Shown here piece after piece: positions 26,726 to 36,211 of a stretch of 64,000 bases of DNA. This DNA comes from JAVBMC01 sp031552845. GTDB lineage: Bacteria; Verrucomicrobiota; Kiritimatiellia; RFP12; DVOR01. Numbering within the stretch: the stretch's first letter is position 1; every line of letters starts with the position of its first letter. Made by a program: the position numbers and the translations under genes. The notes under the pieces are model-generated. The model was given only the letters and a program-made list of their open reading frames with translations. It ran no database searches and was not told where the DNA came from. The stretch spans positions 1-64,000 of the forward strand of contig JAVBMC010000041.1 in NCBI GenBank assembly GCA_031552845.1, written 5' to 3'.

Positions 26726-27068
26726 TTTCTCTATTTCCGTCCTACACACGTATCAATCACCCTTAACAACGCACGCTCAACCTAGCCCCCGACAACCCCT
26801 ATTCATCCACCATTTTGTACTTGAGGGCAGGGCAGTTGCATCCTCTCCGCGACTCTGCGTCTCCGCGTGAACCCTCTCCACCACTCGTGCGCGTCAGCTT
26901 TTCCACTTATTACCTATTACTTCTTACTTATTACTTCGCCCGTGCAGTATGCCCCAAACACCGCCGGAAATCAAGCCAAAAGCCTATAATAAGGTACTGA
27001 TTGAAGCACGGGCGAGGGCAGGGTGAGTCTCGGGGTGATTATACCCCTATACTCAGCTTTGATTATAC

Positions 27069-27114
27069 GTGTAAGTCATTCTTGGTTACAGGCGTAAGTC
27101 ATTTTTGGTTACAG
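27069..27114 (+). repeat. 23-bp tandem duplication
   Basis: Two adjacent copies (27069-27091 and 27092-27114) built on GTAAGTCATT and TTGGTTACAG, differing at two positions; a partial third (GTGTAA) follows at 27115. Confidence 0.8.
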
Positions 27115-27261
27115 GTGTAATCGTGCGCGATTACGCCCGTGATCGTGGGCAGGCTGGGTGTGCATTGTGTTTTGTTATGCGACTAATATGCACAACCCGT
27201 TGATTGTTAGCGGATTGGACTGATCTGTCAGATCTGACGGATCATGTGGGGGAGGGTGCTG

Positions 27262-27364
27262 CTGGGAGTGCCGGCGTCCTCGCCGGCATTGTGTGTGTTG
27301 TATGTGTACGTTAGCGGGTAGGGCTGACGCGATAATTGCCGGCGGGGACGCCGGCGCTCCCAGG
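27262..27364. repeat. long inverted repeat GCCGGCG hairpin element
   Basis: Arm 27262-27289 (CTGGGAGTGCCGGCGTCC...) is matched in inverse by 27335-27364. The inner part (GTGTGTGTTGTATGTGTACGTTAGCGGGTAGGGC, positions 27290-27323) resembles the reverse complement of 800-836, so this composite occurs twice in the window. Confidence 0.65.
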
Positions 27365-27540
27365 GGGAGGGGGTGTCGAGGAAATCGAAGACGTCGGGGA
27401 AGTCGCGCAGGGGGGGTGTCCCTCTACCTTTGGGAGAGGGGTTGGGGTGAGGGGGTGCGTAGCACGCTACTTATTACCTATCACCTATTACTTATTACTT
27501 CCCGCCCGCCAAGGGGCGAGCGGGGGGAGGGGGTTTTTGG

Positions 27541-27569
27541 TTGCATGATTGGAGCGGTTGTGGCATAAT
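27541..27569 (+). promoter_or_regulatory. recA promoter
   Basis: -35 TTGCAT (27541-27546), 17-bp spacer, -10 CATAAT (27564-27569), 51 bases before the ATG. I did not see a recognisable LexA box. Confidence 0.6.
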
Positions 27570-27620
27570 GTTCATTCGCACGTAGTTGAAGAGATAATCA
27601 GATATTGTTGGGAGTGAGAT

Positions 27621-28694
<1,074 letters not shown>

Positions 28695-28717
28695 CAACCA
28701 AGCAGGAGATTGACATC

Positions 28718-30052
28718 ATGGCTGGCATCTTTAAGGCATACGACATCCGCGGCATCTATGGCAAGGATTTGACGGAGGAGACCGCTTACAAAATCGGCCG
28801 CGCGTTCGTCACGTTCGTCAAGTGCACCCGCGTCGTCATCGCACGCGACATCCGTCCGCACTCCGAACCGCTCTTCGCAGCACTGGCCAAGGGCATCACG
28901 GAGCAGGGCGCCGACGTCGTCAGCCTCGGCCATGCCTCCACCCCGATGTCCTACTTCGCGAACACCTTCTGCAAAGCCGACGCCGGCATCATGCTCACGG
29001 CTTCGCACAACCCCGCCGAGTGGAACGGCTTCAAACTCTGCCGCGCCAATGCAGTGCCCATCAGCGGCGTCAGCGGCATCATGGACATCGAGAAGATTGT
29101 CGAGACCGAAGCCTTCGCGCCCAAGGCCGACAAGCCCGGCACCATCAGCGAGTTCGACATCCTGCCCGCTTACACCCAGCACGTGCAGCAGTTCTGCCAC
29201 ATCACCCACCCCATCCACTTAGCCATCGACTTCGCCAACGGCATGGGCATCTGGGAAGCCAAGACCCTCAAGGGCTTGCCCATCACATGGGACGCACTCT
29301 TCGACGAACCCGACGGACGCTTCCCCAACCACGAAGCCAACCCGCTCAACACCGAAACGCTGGAAGACTTGCAGAAGCTCATGCGCGCCAATCCCGGCAA
29401 GTATGCCTTCGGCGTAGCCTTCGATGGCGATGCCGACCGCGCAGGCTTCCTCGACGAGAAGGGCGAGATCATCGCCATGGACCTCATCACCGCGCTCATC
29501 GCACAAGACGTGCTCTCCACCCGCAAAGGCGTCATCTTCTACGACCTGCGTTCCTCATGGGTCGTTAAAGAAGTCATCGCCGCAGCCGGCGGCACGCCCA
29601 TGATGAGCCGCGTCGGCCACGCCTTCATCAAGGCACAGATGCGCGAACACGATGCGCTCTTCGCCGGCGAACTCTCCGGGCACTACTACTTCAAGGACAA
29701 CTCCACCGCGGAATCCTCCGCCATGGCCGTCCTCGCACTCGCCAACATGGTCGCCAAAGCCGGCAAGCCGCTCTCCGAGCTCGCCGCGCCCCTGCGCAAA
29801 TACTTCCCCAGCGGTGAGATCAACTCACACGTCACCCGCGACCCGCAAGAAATCCTTGCCGCCATCAAAGCCAAATACGGCCCGCAAGGCAAACTCATCG
29901 AGCTCGACGGCGTCAGCGTAGAGTTTGACGACTGGTGGTTCAACGTCCGCTGCTCCAACACCGAGCCCCTCGTCCGCCTCAACCTCGAGGCCAAGACCAA
30001 GCCCGTGATGGAAGCCAAACGCGACGAACTCCTCGCACTCATCCGCAGCTAA
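28718..30052 (+). CDS. phosphomannomutase/phosphoglucomutase
   Basis: Alpha-D-phosphohexomutase moving phosphate between C1 and C6 of mannose or glucose, feeding nucleotide sugars for surface glycans. 444 residues: phosphoserine loop TASHNP (S96), Mg site DGDADR (236-241), sugar loop GELSGHYYF, and phosphate-binding RCSNTEPLVRLNLEA at the end. This gives all four expected domains. Sugar specificity cannot be told. AGGAG precedes ATG 28718. It is followed 17 bases later by the transglutaminase-like gene. Coding is strongly NNC-biased, in sharp contrast to recA just upstream. Confidence 0.94.
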   Translation: MAGIFKAYDIRGIYGKDLTEETAYKIGRAFVTFVKCTRVVIARDIRPHSEPLFAALAKGITEQGADVVSLGHASTPMSYFANTFCKADAGIMLTASHNPAEWNGFKLCRANAVPISGVSGIMDIEKIVETEAFAPKADKPGTISEFDILPAYTQHVQQFCHITHPIHLAIDFANGMGIWEAKTLKGLPITWDALFDEPDGRFPNHEANPLNTETLEDLQKLMRANPGKYAFGVAFDGDADRAGFLDEKGEIIAMDLITALIAQDVLSTRKGVIFYDLRSSWVVKEVIAAAGGTPMMSRVGHAFIKAQMREHDALFAGELSGHYYFKDNSTAESSAMAVLALANMVAKAGKPLSELAAPLRKYFPSGEINSHVTRDPQEILAAIKAKYGPQGKLIELDGVSVEFDDWWFNVRCSNTEPLVRLNLEAKTKPVMEAKRDELLALIRS

Positions 30053-30069
30053 TTAAGGACACGCCGCCG

Positions 30070-31557
30070 GTGACCGCAAATCTCGCACAGTCCCGCTCGC
30101 GTGAATTCGAGCGGGCGAGCTCCGCCATTACTCTGTCGGACATGGAAGTCTACATCTTCCCCGAGCTCGCCTACTCGCTCGTCCTCGCCAACCTCATGTC
30201 CCCGCGCATCTGGACGTGGCTCGACGATCCCTGGTTTGACGGCATTCAAACATACAAGCCCGCCAAACGCCTCCGGCGCATCCGCCAATATATCATGGAC
30301 CACTACACCTTCAACCTCGACCTCGACACCTGGGGCCTCACCACCAAACAAAAAGAACTCCAACGCTTCCAAAACATCATCTCCGCTGAAGACCTCGCCC
30401 GCTCCAACGCCCTCTTCGGCTACGAAGGCGACAGCTACTACTTCAGCATCGACATCCGCCGCCACTTCGGCCTCGACAAATACACCACCGACACCATCCC
30501 CTACTGGAAGACCGAAACCATCGAAGCCATGGACGCCTTCCGCTACCGCCCCGGCCACCTCATCGGCTCCGGCGAATGCGTCAGCCTCGCCGCACTCTAC
30601 GCCGCGGCGCTCTACGTCATCGGCGGCATACCCCTGCGCGACATCTACATGATCGCCACGCCCCTCCACTCCCAAAATTACATCGACCTCGACGACGGCA
30701 CCCTCACCAATAACCGCCGCCTCGTCACCCGCTCCATGTGGTACAACGGCACCACCATTAGCCAGCAAGCCCGCCGCGCTCTCGAACACGAAAAGATCTC
30801 CTACGTCGCCCACGCCACCGGCTGGATCCACACCCACTATCCCAGCGCCACTATCGATCCCGCCGTTTACACCGCCTTCAGCCAAAAACTCCGCACCTAC
30901 CTCCACGCCGACCCAACACCCGAAAACGAAGTCGGCTTCCGCACCAAACTCCAAAGCCTCGACATCGACCCCACTACTCTTACGCCTGCCGACTACGCCG
31001 CGCAATACAACCAATTCATCCATACCGACCCCCAACTCCCCGACCCCGCGCACGTCACCATCAAACAAGAGACACCCATCGACATCCCCCTGGGTGCCAC
31101 CCGCGAACAAATCACTCAAACACTCCTCAACCTCCGCGCCACCAACACCACCGTCGACCTCGCCTTCTACGCGCTACGCGACCTTTCCCTCAGCGACCCC
31201 GCGCCATTCCTCTACGCCGCGCTCACCCGCAACCCCGTCAGCATCGCCGCCACGCAAGACACCCCGCAAGACCAGCTCATCGCACAAATCGCCGGCTTGC
31301 CCAACGAATCCATCTACGACGGCACCAACCGCTACGCCCAACCCGACGAAGTCTGGAACAGCCAACGCGGCGACGGCGCCGAACGCATCCTCCTCCTACA
31401 AAACATCCTTCAATCCCGCGGCCACACCAACCTACACATACAAGCCGCCCCCGGCACCGCCACACTCCTTGATAGCGATACAATACTCCTCTCCCTCCCC
31501 GCCCAAAAAGACGCTTCCCTCATTACTTCTGCTGCACCGCACTCCGCCCTTGCTTAA
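30070..31557 (+). CDS. protein with transglutaminase-like region, function unknown
   Basis: About 495 residues from GTG 30070 (AAGGA ten bases upstream); ATG 30142 is an alternative. No signal peptide. I do not recognise a named family. Residues about 165-220 contain GSGECVSLAALYAAAL, then TPLHSQNYIDLDDG: a Cys on a helix followed by His and Asp, the order of the catalytic triad in the transglutaminase/papain-like fold. N-terminal and C-terminal parts are helical, and the last 100 residues (NESIYDGTNRYAQPDEVW onward) look like a separate domain. Likely co-transcribed with the phosphohexomutase. A cysteine hydrolase or transferase role is inference only. Confidence 0.75.
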   Translation: MTANLAQSRSREFERASSAITLSDMEVYIFPELAYSLVLANLMSPRIWTWLDDPWFDGIQTYKPAKRLRRIRQYIMDHYTFNLDLDTWGLTTKQKELQRFQNIISAEDLARSNALFGYEGDSYYFSIDIRRHFGLDKYTTDTIPYWKTETIEAMDAFRYRPGHLIGSGECVSLAALYAAALYVIGGIPLRDIYMIATPLHSQNYIDLDDGTLTNNRRLVTRSMWYNGTTISQQARRALEHEKISYVAHATGWIHTHYPSATIDPAVYTAFSQKLRTYLHADPTPENEVGFRTKLQSLDIDPTTLTPADYAAQYNQFIHTDPQLPDPAHVTIKQETPIDIPLGATREQITQTLLNLRATNTTVDLAFYALRDLSLSDPAPFLYAALTRNPVSIAATQDTPQDQLIAQIAGLPNESIYDGTNRYAQPDEVWNSQRGDGAERILLLQNILQSRGHTNLHIQAAPGTATLLDSDTILLSLPAQKDASLITSAAPHSALA

Positions 31558-31578
31558 ATCTGTTGACGGGCGTATAAT
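31550..31578 (+). promoter_or_regulatory. promoter in dispersed repeat (copy 1)
   Basis: -35 TTGCTT (31550-31555), 17-bp spacer, perfect -10 TATAAT (31573-31578). The conserved block starts earlier, around 31522, with CACTCCGCCC just before the -35, and overlaps the end of the previous gene. It drives the LRV-like pair. The same block is at 38736 and 42827. Confidence 0.85.
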
Positions 31579-31630
31579 AGAAGTGTTCTCGGGAGAGTGA
31601 TGTCTCAACTGTTGCGAAAGGAACTGCCGT

Positions 31631-32335
31631 ATGAAGATGTGGTTTTTGATTCCAATCCTGTTGGGTTTGTTCGCCGCGGCATTTGTGCTTTACCTGTTGG
31701 CACATATTGCAGGAGTTCCCGCCTATAGCAGTAATTGCGAGGCGTATTTACGGCAGCATCACTATGACGAGACCGTCATTCGGGCAGTGCTTGACTATGA
31801 GCCTTTGACGGATGAGCAGAAGGCCCGCTTGTTGCAGATTAAAGATATGGATGTGCAGGTTATGCTGGCAAGCAATCCCTCCTTAACCCGTGATGAGCGC
31901 GAGATATTCTGGAAATCCAAAAGTGAGTGGGTCAGGCGTGGCGTTGCTGAGAACATGCGGATAACACGCGAGGAGGTCATGCGGACACTTCAAAGCAAGA
32001 AAGATGATTATTGGGTCTCTCAAGGTCTCTCCAGCAACCCGGCCGTTCCGGAAGATCTTTTACTGGCTATCTATAATCGTCCTCGTCTTGAGGGAGGTCT
32101 CTTGGCCTTTGCTTCTAACCCCAACTGTCCAGAAGTCATCCGAAAGAAGATTGTTGCCGAAGACAATCCGATGTCGAACAATAGTTTGGAGCGCTGCCGC
32201 AAGGCTCTTCAATACGCAGAAGAACACAACGGCAAATCGAAACCCGGCGGAGGTTATTACTTAGGCCAGATTCACTTGTGGTGGAAGGGCGGTCCGCGGA
32301 CACAACCGGCGGCAGCAACGGAGGCAACACCATGA
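31631..32335 (+). CDS. membrane-anchored LRV-repeat-like protein A
   Basis: 234 residues. One N-terminal membrane helix (about 4-25) and a soluble helical part with repeats of the form ASNPSLTRDER, ENMRITREE, SSNPAVPEDLL and ASNPNCPEVI, resembling the leucine-rich variant (LRV) helix pairs. The tail PGGGYYLGQIHLWWKGG is nearly the same in the next gene. Probably a periplasm-facing binding protein; partner unknown. AAAGGA precedes ATG 31631. Its stop overlaps the start of its paralogue (ATGA). Confidence 0.78.
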   Translation: MKMWFLIPILLGLFAAAFVLYLLAHIAGVPAYSSNCEAYLRQHHYDETVIRAVLDYEPLTDEQKARLLQIKDMDVQVMLASNPSLTRDEREIFWKSKSEWVRRGVAENMRITREEVMRTLQSKKDDYWVSQGLSSNPAVPEDLLLAIYNRPRLEGGLLAFASNPNCPEVIRKKIVAEDNPMSNNSLERCRKALQYAEEHNGKSKPGGGYYLGQIHLWWKGGPRTQPAAATEATP

Positions 32336-33072
32336 AAACATTCTGGCGGTTGCTGGGCGTGCGGATTGCACAGATAATTGTTGCGGCGCTAGTGTTGGGA
32401 ACTGTGTTTTGCGTGATGAGCGTAGCCTATTTGTATGTTACGCAACCAACATTTTATCCGGGCTATGAGTCAAACAATCCGTTGGAATGGTATGACGGCG
32501 CCTACACCAGCGTAACGAATCAGCTTGTCAATTATCTGCCGTTGGATGAAGCCATCGTGCGCGAGATTACAGACTCCCGTGATGACAAAGCGCGTGAGAT
32601 GCTGGCACGCAATCCTTCACTCACACGCGAGCAGCGCGAACGCTTTTGGAATCTGAAGAACCGTTTCGTCAGAAACGAGGTCTTGCTGAATATGAGTCTC
32701 ACACGTGAGGAGATTGAACGGGCATTGACACGAGAAGACCTATATGCCTTCAGCGGCTTCGCCATGAATCCGATGGTGCCTGAAGACATCCTCCTGCGGC
32801 TCTATAAAGGATGGGGCAAGAAGGATAAAAACTGGTTCTACTTTGCAATGAATCCCAATCTCCCCGAAAGCATTCTCATCGACCTGATGCGGCGCAATCA
32901 TCCTGAGTGCAACAAACTTCTGGAGGAACGCTTAGCGTTGCGCCGCCTTGCTATCGAGCGCGACAGTGAATCGCTTCCCGGGGGCGGTTACTACGGCGCG
33001 CAGATTCACATCTGGTGGAAACGCAATCCGCTAGCAAATCCGGGATTCGGGCCGCCATTGGATTGCAGTTAG
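32332..33072 (+). CDS. membrane-anchored LRV-repeat-like protein B
   Basis: 246 residues, paralogue of the preceding protein. N-terminal membrane helix (about 10-35), then ARNPSLTREQRERFW, LNMSLTREEI, AMNPMVPEDIL and AMNPNLPESIL repeats, and the shared C-terminus LPGGGYYGAQIHIWWK. Start ATG 32332 overlaps the upstream stop codon, giving translational coupling; an earlier in-frame start at 32278 would lie well inside the upstream gene. The tandem duplication suggests that the two form a hetero-oligomer or diversified for related ligands. Confidence 0.78.
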   Translation: MKTFWRLLGVRIAQIIVAALVLGTVFCVMSVAYLYVTQPTFYPGYESNNPLEWYDGAYTSVTNQLVNYLPLDEAIVREITDSRDDKAREMLARNPSLTREQRERFWNLKNRFVRNEVLLNMSLTREEIERALTREDLYAFSGFAMNPMVPEDILLRLYKGWGKKDKNWFYFAMNPNLPESILIDLMRRNHPECNKLLEERLALRRLAIERDSESLPGGGYYGAQIHIWWKRNPLANPGFGPPLDCS

Positions 33073-33374
33073 TTTCTAATAAACAAGCGATCAACATCAT
33101 GTATGACAGCCAAAAAATCATCCTCGGACTCAGCTGCAACAAATAAATGACTCGATTGTTTCATTCAGTTCTGCCATATAAAACCTCTAATGCATAGCAT
33201 AAACAAGGACAAGGTTGTGCCCGGGTTACACAGGATTGAGGACGAACTCCGAGTCGACGAGTCTGCTGTTTAAAATAAAAAGTTCAGGCGGGCGGCATTT
33301 TGTTGTGTCATATATGACCTCCCAATGCGCAGTACAACTAGTAACAATGGTTGTACGCTTTGGAGAAGTCGGGC
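33073..33374. other. leader region of sigma locus 1
   Basis: No gene seen. Contains the CATTTTGTTGTGT motif shared with sigma locus 2. Otherwise AT-rich without clear sigma-70 hexamers. Confidence 0.5.
33296..33308 (+). promoter_or_regulatory. shared upstream motif of sigma gene 1 (candidate ECF promoter)
   Basis: CATTTTGTTGTGT ends 66 bases before the TTG start at 33375. The same 13 bases end 66 bases before the second sigma gene (38832-38844). Identical sequence and distance in otherwise diverged leaders suggest a promoter read by the sigma factors themselves. Confidence 0.6.
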
Positions 33375-33890
33375 TTGAACAAGTTTGAGGACGAGCTAGC
33401 AAAAGCGCAGAGGCCTTTGTTGGCATTTCTCCACGCGCTCAGTGGCGGACCTCTTCAAGTTGCGGAGGCGTTACGCAGTGATGTCAACCTTGTCCTCATG
33501 CGTCAGCGTGACCGGTATGACGAGAGCCGTCCGTTTCTACCTTGGGCGCGGACACTCGCCGTGCTGGAGTATAAGCATTGGATATCCGCCCGCCAGCGCG
33601 ACCGCCACTCCTTCTCTGAGGAAACCATGGCGCTCCTCGCCGAGACTCCCGCACCGGAAGAGGCAGAAACACCGCAAGACCGCTTGCTTGAATTGCTCGA
33701 CGAAGCCCGTAAAGAACTTACCCCGGAAATGAACTTCCTCCTCACCCGCTATTACTGGTATAACGAAAGCCTCTCCGAAATTGGCCGCCAGCTCAACCGC
33801 ACGCCCGGCTCGCTCGCCCGCTCCCTTGCCTACATCCGCGGCAACATCCGCAAAGCTATCGCAAAGCAACTCAAGCGCCAGAACAGATAA
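33375..33890 (+). CDS. ECF-type sigma factor, gvs1-like (locus 1)
   Basis: 171 residues. Region 2 contains RPFLPWARTLAVLEYKHWI (promoter -10 contact), region 4 contains LTPEMNFLLTRYYWYNESLSEIG and a helix-turn-helix ending RTPGSLARSLAYIR. This is the architecture of the sigma-70 subgroup common in Planctomycetes, Verrucomicrobia and Lentisphaerae. Start TTG 33375 has GGAG nine bases upstream and aligns exactly with the GTG start of the paralogue at 38911; TTG 33351 is an alternative. The anti-sigma fusion begins two bases after the stop, so both are translationally coupled and presumably interact. Confidence 0.88.
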   Translation: MNKFEDELAKAQRPLLAFLHALSGGPLQVAEALRSDVNLVLMRQRDRYDESRPFLPWARTLAVLEYKHWISARQRDRHSFSEETMALLAETPAPEEAETPQDRLLELLDEARKELTPEMNFLLTRYYWYNESLSEIGRQLNRTPGSLARSLAYIRGNIRKAIAKQLKRQNR

Positions 33891-33892
33891 CC

Positions 33893-36187
33893 ATGAATAT
33901 CCTTGATGACACCACCATTGAACTTATTGGACGCGTCCTTGCCGGTGAAGGTAACACTGCCGATTGGCAGGCGCTTGACCAAATCCTTCAGAGCAATCCA
34001 GAGGCTCGTCAGCATTATCTTGCGCAAGCGCAGACAGATCTTCTGCTGTGCCAAGCACCGCTTAAATGTGAATCTCCTGCCAAGCGCTCTTTCCGTATTC
34101 CAGTCTTCTGGCGCTTAGCCGCCGGGCTCATTGTTTTTGTTGCTCTTCTCGGGCTGAGCTATGCTGCCGCAACCTTGATCTCCCCTGATGTCCCAACCGC
34201 AACAGATCCCCCCGCAGATGATGGCATCATGTTGACTCATCCCAGTGACAAAACTTTGCAAAGCGCGCCTACAGACTCACCCTTACCCCCATCAAACGTT
34301 TCCGATGAAAATAGTGCGCCACCTTCACCTCTCAATGTACAACTTTCCACTAATACAGCCACGGCTGCGCAAACAGACCAAGGAGATACTACCATGAACT
34401 TGCTCCAAAACGCCCGCGCCTACATCGCCGCTGCGGCAACCGCCGCAACAGCACTCAACGTTGCCGCTGAAGAAGCCCACTGGATCGGCATGGGCTCCGA
34501 CGACAATTGGTCCAACATCCAAAACTGGCGGTTCTCTGCCGACGGCACATCCCCCGCCGGATGCGACCTTGTCTTTGGCGCCGAGGATCGCGTAACTGAA
34601 ACCAAAATTAATAACATCGTCGACGCCTCCATCACTATTGGCTCTATTACCTACACCAACTCCAACCGCTTTCCTTCGCCGCCAACCGGTAATAATTTCC
34701 AATACGTTTATCACGTCACGCAAATCAATGCAGGTCAGACCCTCACGGTGGACGGCAACACAACGAATGTCGATGCGTTTCGTATTGGCGGCAATTTCGG
34801 CACCAGCAAACACTTCATCCCCGCTAAAATCACAGGGCCTGGAACCTTTACCGTCAATGCCCCAACTAAATCCTTCAGACTTTTTGTAACCCCCTCTGCG
34901 GCGACCGGAGGAACGATCTTGGACGTCACAGGAGTGGCTAATTTCAATGTTAATGTTTCCAACATCTGGTGCGGAGGAAGCCTGCCTGCCCACTCCGGCG
35001 CACTTTTGCTCCCGACAGGCGCGGGGTCGCAGAGTACGCTGTGTGCAAAAAGCGTTTATGTCAATGGATCTTCGGAGGAGGCCGCCAATAGCCGCATTAT
35101 CTTCGGTGCGTCCACAACCCTTTTTACGGACTTCCTTGGTGTGAATGTTCCGCCGCCGGTTTCAGGCCTTACCGATAAGGGTGGTGGCGTTGGTACGCTG
35201 GACTTTGCGACCGGGGCTGCCGCAACGCACTCACTCGTGATTCGCGGCTTCTCCGGCGAACCCGATTCCCGCACGGAAATGCGAGTTGCCTCCGCGATGA
35301 ATACACCGGATGTCCCCTATTTCCAGTCGGCGCACGTGTATTGGACGAACGGATTTGTTGATGCCAAGTTTTCTTCGCTCATCATCACCGAGGGCCGTGG
35401 GCACAAATGGAGCAAAGAAACCGGAGGCCAGCGCACTGACTTTTTCTTTGCCAATGGAACAATCGATGCCGAAACGATAGTCATTGGCCGTGCATTGGTT
35501 AACAACACCGGCGGTGCCCTCAGTGCCTTGCCGGCCATTGGCGCATTCAATATCCTTGGCGGAAACATTCTTGCCGGATCCATGATACTCGGAGATGCTG
35601 TGCCTCTATCCAAAGGGCAGTCCGCTGTCGGCATGCTTAAGGTCGCCAACAATGCTTCAGTCACAGTCAGCGATGATCTAGTCACCGGCAACCGTCAGGG
35701 TACCGGTAATGCGTGCACATCCATCATCGAAGTCGTTGGCGGCACCTTGAACGTTGCGGGGAACATCGCCCCCGGGGCATTTGTCGCCCAGACTGTATCC
35801 CAAATAACTCTCTCCGGCGGAGAGGTGCAAGTGCCCAATGGTGAACTGCGTATTGAGACCGGCACGCTAACGCTGGATGGAGGACAGGCGCAAATCAATA
35901 CTCTGGTGCTCACGAATGAAGCGGCTGAGGTTGCAGTGAATCTGAAGCAGGATTCCGAACCGGGGTTGATCACCGCCACCCACACACAACTCGGCGGCAT
36001 CCTCACCGTCAATGACGCCACGGACTACAGCACAAAATCGCCGTTGAAGAAATGGACCATCTTGCGCGGGCCTCACACCGGCACTTTCCAAACTTTAAAT
36101 CTGCCCGAGCGCATGCAGGTGCTTTATACTGCCGACAGCGTCGACATCCTTTATCCCGGCCACGCCACGCAGATTACCATTTTCTAA
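33893..36187 (+). CDS. anti-sigma-like membrane protein fused to exported beta-rich protein (locus 1)
   Basis: 764 residues in one uninterrupted frame. Residues 1-60 resemble the cytoplasmic part of FecR-like anti-sigma proteins (IELIGRVLAGEG...DWQALDQIL...PEARQHYL); 68-96 is a membrane helix; 97-167 is a Pro/Ser/Thr linker. At residue 168 a new start region begins: SD GGAGAT, ATG 34394 and the signal-peptide-like MNLLQNARAYIAAAATAATA. The rest (about 195-764) is a Gly/Asn/Thr-rich exported domain opening HWIGMGSDDNWSNIQNW, like passenger or beta-helix proteins. A short secreted form of 597 residues from 34394 is therefore possible besides the long tethered form. The paralogue at 39429 has the same plan. 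Ligand and function unknown. Confidence 0.85.
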   Translation: MNILDDTTIELIGRVLAGEGNTADWQALDQILQSNPEARQHYLAQAQTDLLLCQAPLKCESPAKRSFRIPVFWRLAAGLIVFVALLGLSYAAATLISPDVPTATDPPADDGIMLTHPSDKTLQSAPTDSPLPPSNVSDENSAPPSPLNVQLSTNTATAAQTDQGDTTMNLLQNARAYIAAAATAATALNVAAEEAHWIGMGSDDNWSNIQNWRFSADGTSPAGCDLVFGAEDRVTETKINNIVDASITIGSITYTNSNRFPSPPTGNNFQYVYHVTQINAGQTLTVDGNTTNVDAFRIGGNFGTSKHFIPAKITGPGTFTVNAPTKSFRLFVTPSAATGGTILDVTGVANFNVNVSNIWCGGSLPAHSGALLLPTGAGSQSTLCAKSVYVNGSSEEAANSRIIFGASTTLFTDFLGVNVPPPVSGLTDKGGGVGTLDFATGAAATHSLVIRGFSGEPDSRTEMRVASAMNTPDVPYFQSAHVYWTNGFVDAKFSSLIITEGRGHKWSKETGGQRTDFFFANGTIDAETIVIGRALVNNTGGALSALPAIGAFNILGGNILAGSMILGDAVPLSKGQSAVGMLKVANNASVTVSDDLVTGNRQGTGNACTSIIEVVGGTLNVAGNIAPGAFVAQTVSQITLSGGEVQVPNGELRIETGTLTLDGGQAQINTLVLTNEAAEVAVNLKQDSEPGLITATHTQLGGILTVNDATDYSTKSPLKKWTILRGPHTGTFQTLNLPERMQVLYTADSVDILYPGHATQITIF
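34382..34396 (+). promoter_or_regulatory. internal ribosome binding site and start inside the fusion gene (locus 1)
   Basis: GGAGAT, six bases, then ATG 34394, in frame with the 33893 start and followed by a signal-peptide sequence. Locus 2 has the same GGAGAT-N6-ATG at the same place in its protein. Confidence 0.7.
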
Positions 36188-36211
36188 TATAACCAGGGGA
36201 AAGACAAAAGC

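Larger units (their letters stand above)
26726..27620. other. gene-free repeat-rich region between mnmG and recA
   Basis: Holds a CTCCGCGTGAA copy at about 26845-26873, TTATTACCTATTACTT strings near 26910-26940 and 27465-27500, a 23-bp tandem pair (27069-27114), a long hairpin (27262-27364) and the recA promoter. Open frames here are made of these repeats and are not supported as genes. Confidence 0.65.

Noticed and set aside
27293..27568. Short open frames in the region before recA
   Set aside because: They consist of dispersed repeats and overlap the recA promoter.
33893..34396. Fusion in sigma locus 1 as a sequencing error or lost stop codon
   Set aside because: The independent paralogue at 39429 shows the same uninterrupted frame and the same internal start, so an error in both is unlikely.
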